Shown: positions 41,986 through 50,549, counted from the first letter of the stretch. The stretch: 52,271 nucleotides of DNA from Nocardia brevicatena NBRC 12119 (GCF_000308495.1 NZ_BAFU01000028.1:1-52271); one strand, 5' to 3'. A program made the numbers and translations. Notes: generated by a model not told the origin, from the letters alone.

Positions 41986-42500
41986 CCGGCTCGGTCACCG
42001 CCGCCGTGATTCCGCTGTTGACCACGTGCTGCCGTCTGGATGTGGTGGAGGCGAATCCGCGGTTCGCCGACCGGTTGCGGCTGTTGGCCCACAGCCACGC
42101 CGAGCACGCCGGCCGGGTCACCGTGTACAACACCCCGATCGGACGGATGCGGACCGCGCGCCGCTACGACGTGATCATCTCCGGACTCCCGTTCGCCAAC
42201 TTCGAACCCGAACAGGTTGACGACATCGTGTCGCGCTACCTGGAGTTGCTGCGTCCCGGTGGCGTTTTGACATACTTCGCCTACCGTGGTGCCGCCGTCG
42301 CGCGCACTCTGTTCTCCGGTCGAGCTCAGGCGCGCAGGCATCGGGCGGTGAGTGAGATCATGGCGGACTATCGGCGCCGATACGGGGTCGGGAGCACGAC
42401 GGTATGGGCGAACCTGCCACCTGCCGAGGTCTTTCGGTTGCGGCGGCCGGTGCGAAGCATCACGGCTTCCGGCTCGTCTCGAGTGGAAGCGGGCCGGTGA
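41955..42500 (+). pseudogene. Phospholipid N-methyltransferase-like protein, N-terminally truncated
   Basis: The SAM-binding motif I appears as YVAEVGGGTGSVTAAVIP. It is followed by RLDVVEANPRFADRL (motif II acidic end), RRYDVIISGLPFANFEPEQVDDIVSRYLELLRPGGVLTYFAY, and the end GSTTVWANLPPAEVFRLRRP. This matches PmtA-like lipid N-methyltransferases. The ~45 residues that normally precede motif I are missing, because the sequence meets the histidine-kinase fragment of the other strand right there. The frame stays open to the left, so a start elsewhere could still express it. Its stop overlaps the GTG of the DedA gene, the usual partner of this enzyme. Confidence 0.65.
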
Positions 42501-43312
42501 GCGTGCTCGCCGACCTAGTCGGTCGCGTTCCGGCCGCCGTGGCCTACCTGGTGGTGGCAGCGGTGGTACTCACCGAATCGGTGCTGTTGATCGGGGCGTT
42601 CGTTCCCACGCTCACCTTGCTGCTCACTGCCGGGGCGCTGGTCCGGACCGGTCGATTGGACCCGGTGGCGGTCGTGATGGTCGCGGCGACCGCCGTGGCC
42701 GTGGGCGACTTTCTCGGGCACAGCACCGGTCGTTTCCTGGGGGCCCGATTGCGTACCGGCCCGCTGGGCCGCCGGATACCCCGGGCCGCATGGTTTTCCG
42801 CCGAGGCGCTGATGCGGCGTCGGGGCGGGCGGGCTGTTCTGGTGTCGCGTTTCGTGCCGGTCGTGCGTACGCTCACCCCCCATCTGGCCGGTGCGGCCGG
42901 GCTGCCCTATCGCCGAATCGCCTCTTACAGTGTGGTCGCCGCCCTGCTCTGGGCGGGAGCGGAGGTAGGCGCCTGCTACCTGGCGGCGGCACTGCGGCAG
43001 ATACTCGCCATCGGGGCGCCCGTGCTCGCGGCCCTCGCCGTGGGGGTCGCGGCTGTCGTGCCGATCCTACGAAGGTGGCGCCTCGGGACGGGACCGTCCG
43101 TCTCGGGCCCGGACGATATGCGGTCCGTGCCCCGAGCCGACGCCCGCACGGTCGAAGAGGACCTATCCGCCGATGACCACCTGATGCGGTCCTCGCCCCG
43201 GCGCAGGCGCGCGGCCGAATTGCCGCCGGTGGAGTACGGCCCAGGCGGCATCGTCGAGGATGGAACCCAGGCGCCGATTGCCACGATCACCGTCATACCT
43301 GACCGCAGGTGA
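42497..43312 (+). CDS. DedA-family membrane protein
   Basis: From GTG 42497, overlapping the methyltransferase stop as GTGA, the product is 271 residues. It has LADLVGRVPAAVAYLVVAAVVLTESVLLIGAFVPTLTLLLTAGAL, AATAVAVGDFLGHSTGRFLGARLR, and the DedA hallmark VSRFVPVVRTLTPHLAGAAGLPYRRIASYSVV, followed by two more helices. DedA proteins are lipid (undecaprenyl-phosphate or phospholipid) transporters or scramblases. The C-terminal ~80 residues are a charged cytosolic tail not usual for the family. Confidence 0.9.
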   Translation: MSVLADLVGRVPAAVAYLVVAAVVLTESVLLIGAFVPTLTLLLTAGALVRTGRLDPVAVVMVAATAVAVGDFLGHSTGRFLGARLRTGPLGRRIPRAAWFSAEALMRRRGGRAVLVSRFVPVVRTLTPHLAGAAGLPYRRIASYSVVAALLWAGAEVGACYLAAALRQILAIGAPVLAALAVGVAAVVPILRRWRLGTGPSVSGPDDMRSVPRADARTVEEDLSADDHLMRSSPRRRRAAELPPVEYGPGGIVEDGTQAPIATITVIPDRR

Positions 43313-43357
43313 GTTGATCGCGGGCGTTCAGGGCTTTCGTCGAGGTCGGCGGCGCTG

Positions 43358-45040
43358 TCACAGTGTCCGGGCCAACTCGCGCAGCACGGGTAGGGAGATC
43401 GATCCGGAGCCGAGGATGCGGTCGTGGAAGGCCTCGAGGTCGAAGCGGTCCGTGAGGCGTTCGGCGGCCCGGGCGCGTTGCTGCTGTATTTCGAGTTGGC
43501 CGATCTTGTAGGCGAGGGCTTGGGCGGGCATGGCGAGGTAGCGGTCGACTTCGACCGCGATCTCGGTCGGGCCGGCGGGGGTGTGGGCGGTCATGAAGTC
43601 GATGGCCTGTTGGCGGCTCCACCCTTTGGCGTGTAGGCCGGTGTCGACCACCAGGCGGGCCGAGCGCAGCGAGTCACCGGCGAGCATGCCGAGACGATCC
43701 AGGTCATCGGTGTAGAGGCCCATCTCCTCGGCGAGTCGTTCGGCGTAGAGGGCCCAGCCTTCGACGAAGGCGGTGTTGGTGAGCGACTCGCGCTGGAATC
43801 GGGGCAGGTGGTCGAGCTCGGTGGCCAGCGCCAACTGCAGGTGGTGGCCGGGGATGGCTTCGTGGAAGGCGACGGCGGCGGTTTCGTATCGGCCGCGTCC
43901 TGTCGCGTTGTGCCGGTTGACGAAATAGGTGCCGGGTCGGGAGCCGTCCACGGCGGGTGGGTAGTAGTAGGCGGCGGGGGAGTCCGCGGCCAGAAAGTCC
44001 GGGACCGCGACGATGTCGCAGGGCTGTGCGGGCAGGCGCCCGAACCAGTCGCTCATCGCCGCCGTCGCCGCGGTCAGGCAGCGTTCGGCGTCGGTGAGGA
44101 TCTGGTCGCCGTGCCGGTAGCGCAGCCGGGGGTCGTGGCGCAGCCGGGTGAAGATCGCCTCGAGATCGGTGGTGCCGAACAGGTGCGCCCCCACCTGCGC
44201 GTATTCCTCGCGCAGGCGTGCCAGTTCGGTCAGTCCCAGGTCGTGGACCCGGTCGGCGTCCAGATCGGCGACCGTGGTGTGACAGCGCAGCAGCCGCTGG
44301 TAGATGTCGGCGCCGTCCTCGCCCAGCCAACACAGTCCGCTGCGTTCGTCCGGCCTGCTCACCGGCAGCAGTTCTTCGGCCAACACCTGGCGATACCGTT
44401 GGAACGCCGGGCGGATCACCTCCCGAACGACCTCGACCAACTCCGTGCGCCACGCGTTCTCTCCGTCCCAGCCCGGCGGGCCCGCCAGTGTGGCGAAGGC
44501 ATCGCCGGCCACCTCGGAGGCAAGGTAGTTGTCGAGCTGGTTCATCGAGCGTTCGACGGTGACCCGGGCAGGTAGCCGTCCTGCGTGCAGTCCCTGGCGA
44601 AATCGTTGCTGTGCCTGCGCGAGCATGTCCCCCACCCGGCGGAAGCGCACGACCAGGGCGCGGGCGTTCTTCGGCTCGGGGGCGGTGAATTGTGGCGCCA
44701 TCGTCAGCAGCCGCGAATGCACACCGTCCATCTGATCCCACGCCATCTCCCGCGGCCGCCATCCCAGCCCGAGAACGGCGTTGTCCAGCTCACCGCGCAG
44801 CAGGGCATGGGTTATGCGATCGGTGGGGTTCAGCCGTGTCGGGTCCACCGCCTCGACTCGACGTGCCAGGTCATGCCATCTGTCCAACAGCTGACGATCG
44901 GCCTCGGCGGAGACGTCTTCGATCCGGTCATCGAAGCGGTGATCACCCAGCAGCGTCGCCGAACTCGGCTCTGCCTCCAACATGGTGTCCCAGTAGGAAT
45001 CCGCCAGCCGTTGCAACTCCGCGTCCATGGCATCCATCAT
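43358..45040 (-). CDS. DUF885-family protein (putative metallopeptidase)
   Basis: From the double ATG at 45038-45040 the product has 560 residues. The family marker is the zinc-type motif AVAFHEAIPGHHLQLALATE near 390, followed by a downstream Glu in NTAFVEGWALYAERLAEEMGL. YFVNRHNATGRGRYETA and the C-terminal PAQALAYKIGQLEIQQQRARA also match. The N-terminal ~250 residues are helical (LADSYWDTMLEAEPSSATLLGDHRFDDRIED). DUF885 proteins resemble M32/M3-like peptidases; the substrate is unknown. The open frame continues upstream to 45721 but without protein character. Confidence 0.9.
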   Translation of the reverse strand: MMDAMDAELQRLADSYWDTMLEAEPSSATLLGDHRFDDRIEDVSAEADRQLLDRWHDLARRVEAVDPTRLNPTDRITHALLRGELDNAVLGLGWRPREMAWDQMDGVHSRLLTMAPQFTAPEPKNARALVVRFRRVGDMLAQAQQRFRQGLHAGRLPARVTVERSMNQLDNYLASEVAGDAFATLAGPPGWDGENAWRTELVEVVREVIRPAFQRYRQVLAEELLPVSRPDERSGLCWLGEDGADIYQRLLRCHTTVADLDADRVHDLGLTELARLREEYAQVGAHLFGTTDLEAIFTRLRHDPRLRYRHGDQILTDAERCLTAATAAMSDWFGRLPAQPCDIVAVPDFLAADSPAAYYYPPAVDGSRPGTYFVNRHNATGRGRYETAAVAFHEAIPGHHLQLALATELDHLPRFQRESLTNTAFVEGWALYAERLAEEMGLYTDDLDRLGMLAGDSLRSARLVVDTGLHAKGWSRQQAIDFMTAHTPAGPTEIAVEVDRYLAMPAQALAYKIGQLEIQQQRARAAERLTDRFDLEAFHDRILGSGSISLPVLRELARTL

Positions 45041-45174
45041 CGCCGAGTTCCGGGAAAGGCGTGAAGCCACCGGCCTGTTCGCAGGCAGTGCTCGGTGGCC
45101 TCGCCCGGGGCCGGTCGCGCGGCTGCCGCGCCGAAACCGACGACTACTGCTGCGGTTCGAGGGGAACGAGATCG

Positions 45175-45218
45175 GTGAGCCGCCCCGGGGCGGGTGCCTG
45201 CTCACCGCCCCGGGGCGG
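45175..45218. repeat. Duplicated GC palindrome forming nested hairpins
   Basis: CCGCCCCGGGGCGG, itself a perfect 14-bp palindrome, occurs at 45180-45193 and again at 45205-45218. GGTGAGC (45175-45181) also pairs with GCTCACC (45200-45206). The element lies in the gene-poor stretch 45041-45566, upstream of the DUF885 gene, where no gene is supported. It could be a terminator or a boundary element. Confidence 0.55.
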
Positions 45219-45433
45219 TCAGGACGGTCTTGTCGAGGATTCGTCCCGCCGCGTCGCGGCACACACCGCCGACTACTCCGGCCGGTGAACTCCCCGACGT
45301 CACCGATGACGCGGGTTCGGTGGATAGCCAGATATTCCCGCAGGTCATGATAGGTAATCGCGGGTCGAGCTCCGTGTTTTCGAGTGCGCTCGAACACGCC
45401 GCACGGAAATGCGACACCCATGATGTGAAGCTG

Positions 45434-45458
45434 TGCGCGAGGGGGGACTTGAACCCCT
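45434..45458 (-). other. tRNA 3'-end fragment, candidate integration (att) site
   Basis: Read on the minus strand, the sequence GGGGTTCAAGTCCCC followed by CCTCGCGCA is a T-arm (loop TTCAAGT) plus the 3' strand of an acceptor stem and its discriminator base. The matching 5' half (expected to start GCGCGAG, as in class II tRNA-Leu) is not present upstream. A lone 3' tRNA end is the classical att site of tyrosine-recombinase elements, and such a recombinase gene lies 1 kb away. This is probably one end of the integrated element. Confidence 0.65.
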
Positions 45459-45460
45459 CC

Positions 45461-45480
45461 AACCAGCAAATTTGCTGGTT
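45461..45480. repeat. 20-bp perfect palindrome beside the tRNA fragment
   Basis: AACCAGCAAATTTGCTGGTT is fully self-complementary and starts two bases from the T-arm sequence. It is AT-richer than its surroundings. It may be a recombinase core/arm site or the terminator of the element's first transcript. Confidence 0.6.
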
Positions 45481-45566
45481 CCGTGTGTTCGATCGTATCG
45501 AACGGTAGAGGAGGACGGGCGAGGGGATCAAGCGGCTCTGGGAGGTTTGCGGCCGAACGTCGCGGT

Positions 45567-46352
45567 TCAGGATTCGTCTTCGGCGCTGTGCCGGGTGCTC
45601 CAGCCGTCGATCGTGTTGTGGAACCAGGTGAATGGGTGGGGTATCTCCACATCGCTGATGTCGGGTTTCCCGACGTGGGGGTCGACGTCGTCGAACGGCA
45701 GTAGGGCGGACAACGCATCACACACAGGAGAAGCCCCGAGGAGGATGCGTTCCATCAGTGATTCCCAATCATCCCACGGGAACTCTGCTTCCTCGTCATC
45801 GGTGAAGTCTTGGTCGCTTCCCAGGGGTATTTCACCCGGCATGGCGATTTCCGCCTCGAGGTAGTACTCCTCTGTGGCGGGAGCATCGGCGACGGAGCAG
45901 GCGAAGAGTAGTTCGTCGAAGAACGAGTGTGATTCCTCGACCGGATGCAGTCCGTGGGTCAGCATCTTGATGTGGCTCCGCATTGCTGTGCCCGCATGCT
46001 GCGGCCACAACTTGTTTCCTGCTACCGGGAAGAGGGCGCGGGGGTCGATCGAGTCGAAGGGGGATATCTCATCGATTTCGGTGCTGTCGGACATTGCGCG
46101 CAGGTAGTCCTGCCACATGTCGATGGTGCCGACGATGAGGAAGGCTTGCCTCGGGGTGAGAAGCTTCGAGCCGCTCCAGGCGCGGTCGTACCTTTCCGCT
46201 TGCGGATCGGCGCCGCTCGGTTTCGTCGAAGCTGCGCGTTCGAGTTTGATCCGGTTCTCCTCGCGAACGGAGTTCGGATCTCGGATCCAGCGGGCAACTG
46301 TGGACAGAGATACGCCGGCGAGGCGGGCCAATTCCGGTTGGGTTCTCGACAC
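45567..46352 (-). CDS. HTH regulator with unknown acidic C-terminal domain
   Basis: The GTG start at 46350-46352 gives 261 residues. Residues 1-40 (VSRTQPELARLAGVSLSTVARWIRDPNSVREENRIKLERA) form a LacI/Xre-like HTH. The remaining ~210 residues are acidic and Trp/Phe-rich (AFLIVGTIDMWQDYLRAMSD; AEFPWDDWESLMERILLG; HPFTWFHNTIDGWSTRHSAED) with no recognised family. The protein lacks a ligand-binding LacI domain. It is the first gene inside the element and probably represses itself through the double palindrome at 46368-46392. Gene composition is less GC-rich than the chromosome around it. Confidence 0.78.
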   Translation of the reverse strand: MSRTQPELARLAGVSLSTVARWIRDPNSVREENRIKLERAASTKPSGADPQAERYDRAWSGSKLLTPRQAFLIVGTIDMWQDYLRAMSDSTEIDEISPFDSIDPRALFPVAGNKLWPQHAGTAMRSHIKMLTHGLHPVEESHSFFDELLFACSVADAPATEEYYLEAEIAMPGEIPLGSDQDFTDDEEAEFPWDDWESLMERILLGASPVCDALSALLPFDDVDPHVGKPDISDVEIPHPFTWFHNTIDGWSTRHSAEDES

Positions 46353-46362
46353 GCCACCAAGG

Positions 46363-46392
46363 GTATCAGTGACATGTCAATGACATGTCACT
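46363..46392 (-). promoter_or_regulatory. Promoter with two TGACATGTCA operators
   Basis: On the minus strand GTGACA (46386-46391) and TGATAC (46363-46368) are 17 bp apart. Two copies of the perfect palindrome TGACATGTCA (46370-46379 and 46381-46390, one base apart) cover the -35 box and spacer. The whole 25-bp block 46368-46392 is itself nearly symmetric. The predicted start point is only a few bases before GTG 46352, so the mRNA is leaderless or nearly so. The layout fits autorepression by the HTH protein. Confidence 0.7.
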
Positions 46393-46428
46393 CTTGATGG
46401 TTGGAAGGCTGAGGGTAGCGATGATGGT

Positions 46429-47477
46429 TCACGTTGTTTTCGGGTCTTGGTGGTGCAGCTGGGTGGCGAGGGGGTGGGGTTCGCCGGTCATGGCGGACAG
46501 GGCTTCGGCGACTTCGTGGAGGGATGCCCGGACGTAGGTCATGGTGGTGCCGACATTGCCGCTCATGTCGGCGTGGCCGGCGAAGGCGCGGGCTGTGGCG
46601 TAGCCGCGGTGGCGTTCGACCCAGGTGAGCGTGGTGTGTGACGTAGCCAGTGGGCGGTGACCTGCTGGGTGGCGGCCCAGGGGAGGTACTTGCCGATCCG
46701 ATTCCAGAGGTAGTCGTATCTGCGTCCGGTGATCGGTCGGCCGTTCTTGTACCGGAGGAGCTGATCGGATTCGCCGAGGCGATCGGCGCCGCGTTCGCAG
46801 TGTCGGAGCAGAGCGTTCATCAGGGTGGGGGAGACGGGTTGCCACCGGTCCTGGCCTCCTTTCTCGTGGAGGTGGACCAGGCATTGTTCTCGGTCCAGAT
46901 CCATCGGCCGCAGTGCCAGGGCGCCGGCGCGGCGGCAGGCGGTTTCGATGTGGAGCCGCAGGATCAGCGTATCGAGGTCCGGGTCGTTGCCGGTGGTGGC
47001 GGCGATGCGGTTGATGTCGTCTAGGAGGTGGTCGGGGAGGGCGCGGCGGTTGCTGGGAAGGCGTCGCGGTTTGACGATCGGGGCGACCGGATCGGTGTCG
47101 GTGGTGATGAACCCGTCGGCGCGTGCCTGGCGGTAGAGGGCTCGGAGGGCTCCGACCATGTGTTCGGCCGCGGATCGTCCTCCTCGGCTGTTCCGGCGGA
47201 CGACGGCCTGGCGCTGGGTCTGTTCGATGAGCTCGCGAACTTCCAGCGGGGCCGGAGTATTGATGCGACGGTCGCCCCATACGCGCACGATTCGACGCCA
47301 GTAGGGCCCGTAGGCGCGCAGGGTACCTGGTGGCACCGCGGTCTGTAGTTGCCGAATGTATTCGGTAAAGGTCGGCGCCGGCCGGCCGTGACCGGGCGGC
47401 ATGGAGAGAAGGTCTTCCGGCCGGAGACCGAGGCGCTGAAGCAGGAGCCGTGCGGCGTCGACGTCTTCGATGGTCAC
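46429..47477 (-). pseudogene. Tyrosine recombinase (integrase), frameshifted before the nucleophile
   Basis: From GTG 47475-47477 the frame gives an N-terminal SAM-like core-binding domain (TFTEYIRQLQTAVPPGTLRAYGPYWRRIV) and a catalytic domain with the first Arg in LHIETACRRAGALALR, the beta-hairpin Lys region HEKGGQDRWQPVS and HWLRHT (HxxR). At a CACACAC run (46634-46640) the frame shifts. The other frame continues TLTWVERHRGYATARAFAGHADMS and carries the nucleophile Tyr in TTMTYVRASLHEV. The in-frame product lacks that Tyr and would be inactive. The GTGA overlap with the AbrB-like gene is intact. Confidence 0.8.
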
Positions 47478-47977
47478 CACAGCCTCCCCGGAGTATCGGT
47501 GGCGGCATCCCACAATGCTCGACAGGCCAAGTCTGGCGGGTAGACGAGGAGAAGCCGTGGTTGTTCGGATGCGGCGAGGAGGAGCCGATCATCGAGTTCG
47601 ATCCGAGCACCATGACGAAACTCTGCCGGAAGGCGTAGGTATCCACGGCTGTCGACCTGGTAGCTGCTGCCGGACGCTGAGCCCCTGACGATGACCAGAC
47701 CGCTCCGGCAGGTTTCGAAGGCGACAGGGTGTCCGGGCGTCCAGGAAAGGGACCGGAGCGTCGAGCGGTCAGCGACGCGTCCCCACTGGTCCAGGGTGGA
47801 TACCGCCAGATGGAGACGCGGCCGGTCGGCCCGGTCCATCGCTGCTATAGCAGGTACAGGCAGCGGCGGGGCGGTTGACACAATGCCAGAGTGATCGGCG
47901 GGTAAGGCTACGGTTCCAGCAACAAGTGGTTGACCGGGCACTATCGGCTCCCTGGCGAAGTTGAGGACGTCATGCAT
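47474..47977 (-). CDS. AbrB/SpoVT-like DNA-binding protein coupled to the integrase
   Basis: From ATG 47975-47977 the product has 167 residues. The C-terminal ~100 residues show two swapped-hairpin-like halves, STLDQWGRVADRSTLRSLSWTPGHPVAFE and QVDSRGYLRLPAEFRHGARIELDDRLLLAA. These are typical of AbrB/MraZ/SpoVT folds and very close in style to proteins placed next to actinobacterial tyrosine integrases. The first ~60 residues are Pro/Ala-rich and probably disordered. Its stop overlaps the integrase GTG as GTGA. Likely it regulates integrase expression or recombination direction; this is inference. Confidence 0.8.
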   Translation of the reverse strand: MHDVLNFAREPIVPGQPLVAGTVALPADHSGIVSTAPPLPVPAIAAMDRADRPRLHLAVSTLDQWGRVADRSTLRSLSWTPGHPVAFETCRSGLVIVRGSASGSSYQVDSRGYLRLPAEFRHGARIELDDRLLLAASEQPRLLLVYPPDLACRALWDAATDTPGRLW

Positions 47978-48440
47978 GGCACCTGGAACTCCGCGCTGTC
48001 GGCCTCTGATTGGACATTCGCCCGCCGACATTGGATTCATATGCAGGGTGGTGGAGCCGAGTTGCTGCTCGACCTGGTCTACGAGCCAAGTTTGGGGTCG
48101 GAAACCCTGCTGAGCTCACAAAACGGCGTCGTAGGTCGGTGCCCTTGGCAGGGCACGCAGAACATAGGCAACTAGGAAACGCCTGGTCATAGTGGGTACG
48201 TATGCCGTCTGAGGGGATTGCGACGCCATGCCCACAGGGTCGCTAGCGCTCTTATGTTCGACATGCCTTCGGAGGGCGAACCGAACATGGGAACAGGGAT
48301 GACCAGGAGTTTTTCGTCGGCATCCTGGTAGTTGAGTGTCGGTTGGCGCTGTCTCCATCTGATTGACGGGTGGTCCGTGGACGAGTCGACCCATCCACGG
48401 CCCACCACCGACATCTTCGAAGTGACACCGTCCGTGGGAC
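47978..48440. other. 463-bp stretch without a supported gene
   Basis: No frame combines a good start with recognisable protein. A minus-strand frame (48187-48414) has one protein-like run, EKLLVIPVPMFGSPSEGMSN, but no ribosome-binding site or family. The promoter of the AbrB-integrase pair should lie in the left part, and the terminator of the ABC-3C operon in the right part. Confidence 0.4.
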
Positions 48441-50549
48441 TCAGGCCACCTCGTCTTCGATCAGCCCGTATGGTGGCTGGTTTGCTCGTCGCGAAAAGCG
48501 GACGACGACGTCATCGTCGGCTGAGGCCGGTGGGGCGTTGTCGACCACGAGGATCTGAGCGCCTTCGCCCGGCCCTGTCAGCCAGTCGTGTAGGTGCTTG
48601 TAAAAGTCGGCAACAGCGACGCTGTCGGCGAACTCGGCGTCACGGTCGCCGCCTTGGCCGAGGTTCTTCTGGGGGCTGTCGATCATGAGGAAACCGGGGT
48701 GGGCGCTGCCGGTCTCCCAGGCGATCTCGAAGACGGCCAAAATCCAAGCCAGAGAGATCAAGGTGCGCGCACCTGATGAGGTGTGGATGTAGCTCGAGCC
48801 CCGCATGTGCGGGACGAGGTTGTTGTCGACGAAAGCCTGTTCGAGCTTGGGGTACCGCCAGGAAGTGAGAATCTCCGCGTACCGTTCGCTGATGCGGTGG
48901 ATGACGTCGTTGCGGTTGGGTTGCACTGTGGCTTGTTCCAGCTCCCTGCGGAGGGCGTTGAGGGCGGTTTCGAGTCGTGTGACTGCCGCGGCGCGGCGGT
49001 CGAGGCTGTCGAGCATCTTAATTGCGGTTCGTGCCCGTTCCAGGTTGGCTGCTGCGGCCTGTTGCTGACGCATCAGATCATCGCGTTGGCTGAGGAAGGG
49101 GCTGACGGCCTCGTTAGTGGCCGCATCGACTGCCCGCGCGAGTTCGGCCTCGGCGGTATCGGCTACCTTGGCGGCGGTCCGCAGCCTGCCTAGCTCCGCG
49201 TCGAGTTCCTCGACGTATTGAGTGATCTCCGCCAGACGGCTCTTCGTTGCCCTCAGCTCCGACGAGACATCGAACTTGGCCTCCGTCATGGCACGGTCAG
49301 AGCCAGTGGGGCTTGCCGGGGTGTTCCCGTTTTGTGCGTTGCCCGGTTCGACTTGCTCAGTTTGCTGCATCGTGACCTCGGAGGTGCACAGCGTGCAGTG
49401 TCCGTCGGCGATGTGGGGCGCTTCCCGCAGAGTGGTCAGGCACGCCGGGCACACCTTCACCTGAAGCGGGTCGAATAGCATCCGTGCTTCGGCGAGCATC
49501 GTGAGTTTGGTGATGTCGTCCGCGTACTGAGCGCGTAGGGGGATGAACCTGCGCAGCTGTGTCTCCCGGTCGCGGAGCAGGGCCGCGGCTTGCTGTGCGC
49601 GGCGCGCGGCGTCGCGGTGCCTCGTGCGCAACTTCGTGGCGAAATTGGACGCGGCACGAATCTGACTATCCAGATCGTTCAGCGCACGGATCGTTGCTGC
49701 GAACGCCCTCTCGGCTTCGTCGCGGGTCAGTTCGACTTGGATGCGGGTGCCGAGCTCCTGCTCATCGAGGAACGCCTGGGTTGTGACGTACTCACTGCGT
49801 GCGCGGCTCAGCCTCGCTTCCAGCTCCTTGACGCGGCGACCAAGCTCGACCGCTTTGTCATCGTGAACCCCGAACACCACGTCCACAACCTGGCGTAGTT
49901 TGAGCCGTTTCATCTGGGCGCTTTCGAACAACAGGTTCTTGTCGTCGAGGCGTTCGTTAGGCATGAAGCACAGCCACAGCAGGTCTCGGATGCTGAGCGG
50001 GTCGGTGTCGGACTCGACCTGCGTGGGTTTTTCCCGCAGCTCCACTCCCTCCAGGCCGCAGTAGGAGAGCAGCAGACTGGACAGACTCTGTGGATCGCCA
50101 GCGGGTTTGATCACACGCTTTTCCATCGGCGGTGTTTCGATTTCGCCGAGGCGCCCTGGCCGGACGAAGGCGGCGGTCGAGGGTTCGCCCACAGCGCGCT
50201 CGATGACGTGTGGTTGGCCGCCGAGTTCTACTTCGAGCAGTGCAGACCTGACTTTGCGCAGGATTTCGGGGTGCTGCGGGTGGCTTCCGGCGCCGAGGCA
50301 GTAGGCGATGAACTCCAGTACGGAGGACTTGCCTGTACTGAACGCTCCAGCGATCACTGAAAGGGACTTCGATCCTCCCGCTTCTTTGTCCTGGAAGTCA
50401 ACCTCGTAGTCCCGATCAATGCCCTTCAGGCGAAGTCGTAGCACCCGGATGCCCTGTTCCTGCCGTGTCCCGGAGGGTGGCTCTGTATCGACTTCTGCTG
50501 GTGCGGGCTTGGGAAATCCGGTCTCTGCCGGCTCGTCCGTTGTACTCAT
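48441..50549 (-). CDS. Rad50/SMC-like ABC ATPase of an ABC-three-component (ABC-3C) system
   Basis: The 702-residue protein has Walker A GAFSTGKSSVLEF near 68-80, two coiled-coil arms (LGRRVKELEARLSRARSEYVTTQ; ELRATKSRLAEITQYVEELDAELGRL) with a zinc-hook-like CPACLTTL ... HCTLC between them (~380-405), and a signature-like SSGARTLISLAW near 590. The Walker B/D-loop region reads GFLMIDSPQKNLGQGGDRD near 620. This is the ATPase of ABC-3C conflict systems, not of the chromosomal SMC or RecN. ATG 50547-50549 overlaps the stop of the middle-component gene (ATGA). It is expected to sense invading nucleic acid and license the effector. Confidence 0.85.
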   Translation of the reverse strand: MSTTDEPAETGFPKPAPAEVDTEPPSGTRQEQGIRVLRLRLKGIDRDYEVDFQDKEAGGSKSLSVIAGAFSTGKSSVLEFIAYCLGAGSHPQHPEILRKVRSALLEVELGGQPHVIERAVGEPSTAAFVRPGRLGEIETPPMEKRVIKPAGDPQSLSSLLLSYCGLEGVELREKPTQVESDTDPLSIRDLLWLCFMPNERLDDKNLLFESAQMKRLKLRQVVDVVFGVHDDKAVELGRRVKELEARLSRARSEYVTTQAFLDEQELGTRIQVELTRDEAERAFAATIRALNDLDSQIRAASNFATKLRTRHRDAARRAQQAAALLRDRETQLRRFIPLRAQYADDITKLTMLAEARMLFDPLQVKVCPACLTTLREAPHIADGHCTLCTSEVTMQQTEQVEPGNAQNGNTPASPTGSDRAMTEAKFDVSSELRATKSRLAEITQYVEELDAELGRLRTAAKVADTAEAELARAVDAATNEAVSPFLSQRDDLMRQQQAAAANLERARTAIKMLDSLDRRAAAVTRLETALNALRRELEQATVQPNRNDVIHRISERYAEILTSWRYPKLEQAFVDNNLVPHMRGSSYIHTSSGARTLISLAWILAVFEIAWETGSAHPGFLMIDSPQKNLGQGGDRDAEFADSVAVADFYKHLHDWLTGPGEGAQILVVDNAPPASADDDVVVRFSRRANQPPYGLIEDEVA

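Noticed and set aside
45434-45530. Complete tRNA gene
   Set aside because: Only the T-arm and acceptor 3' strand are present. No D-arm or complementary GCGCGAG 5' strand is found upstream on the minus strand.
48187-48414. Small fourth gene of the ABC-3C operon
   Set aside because: One stretch looks protein-like, but there is no RBS, no family and no tight spacing to the ATPase gene, unlike the ATGA-coupled trio.
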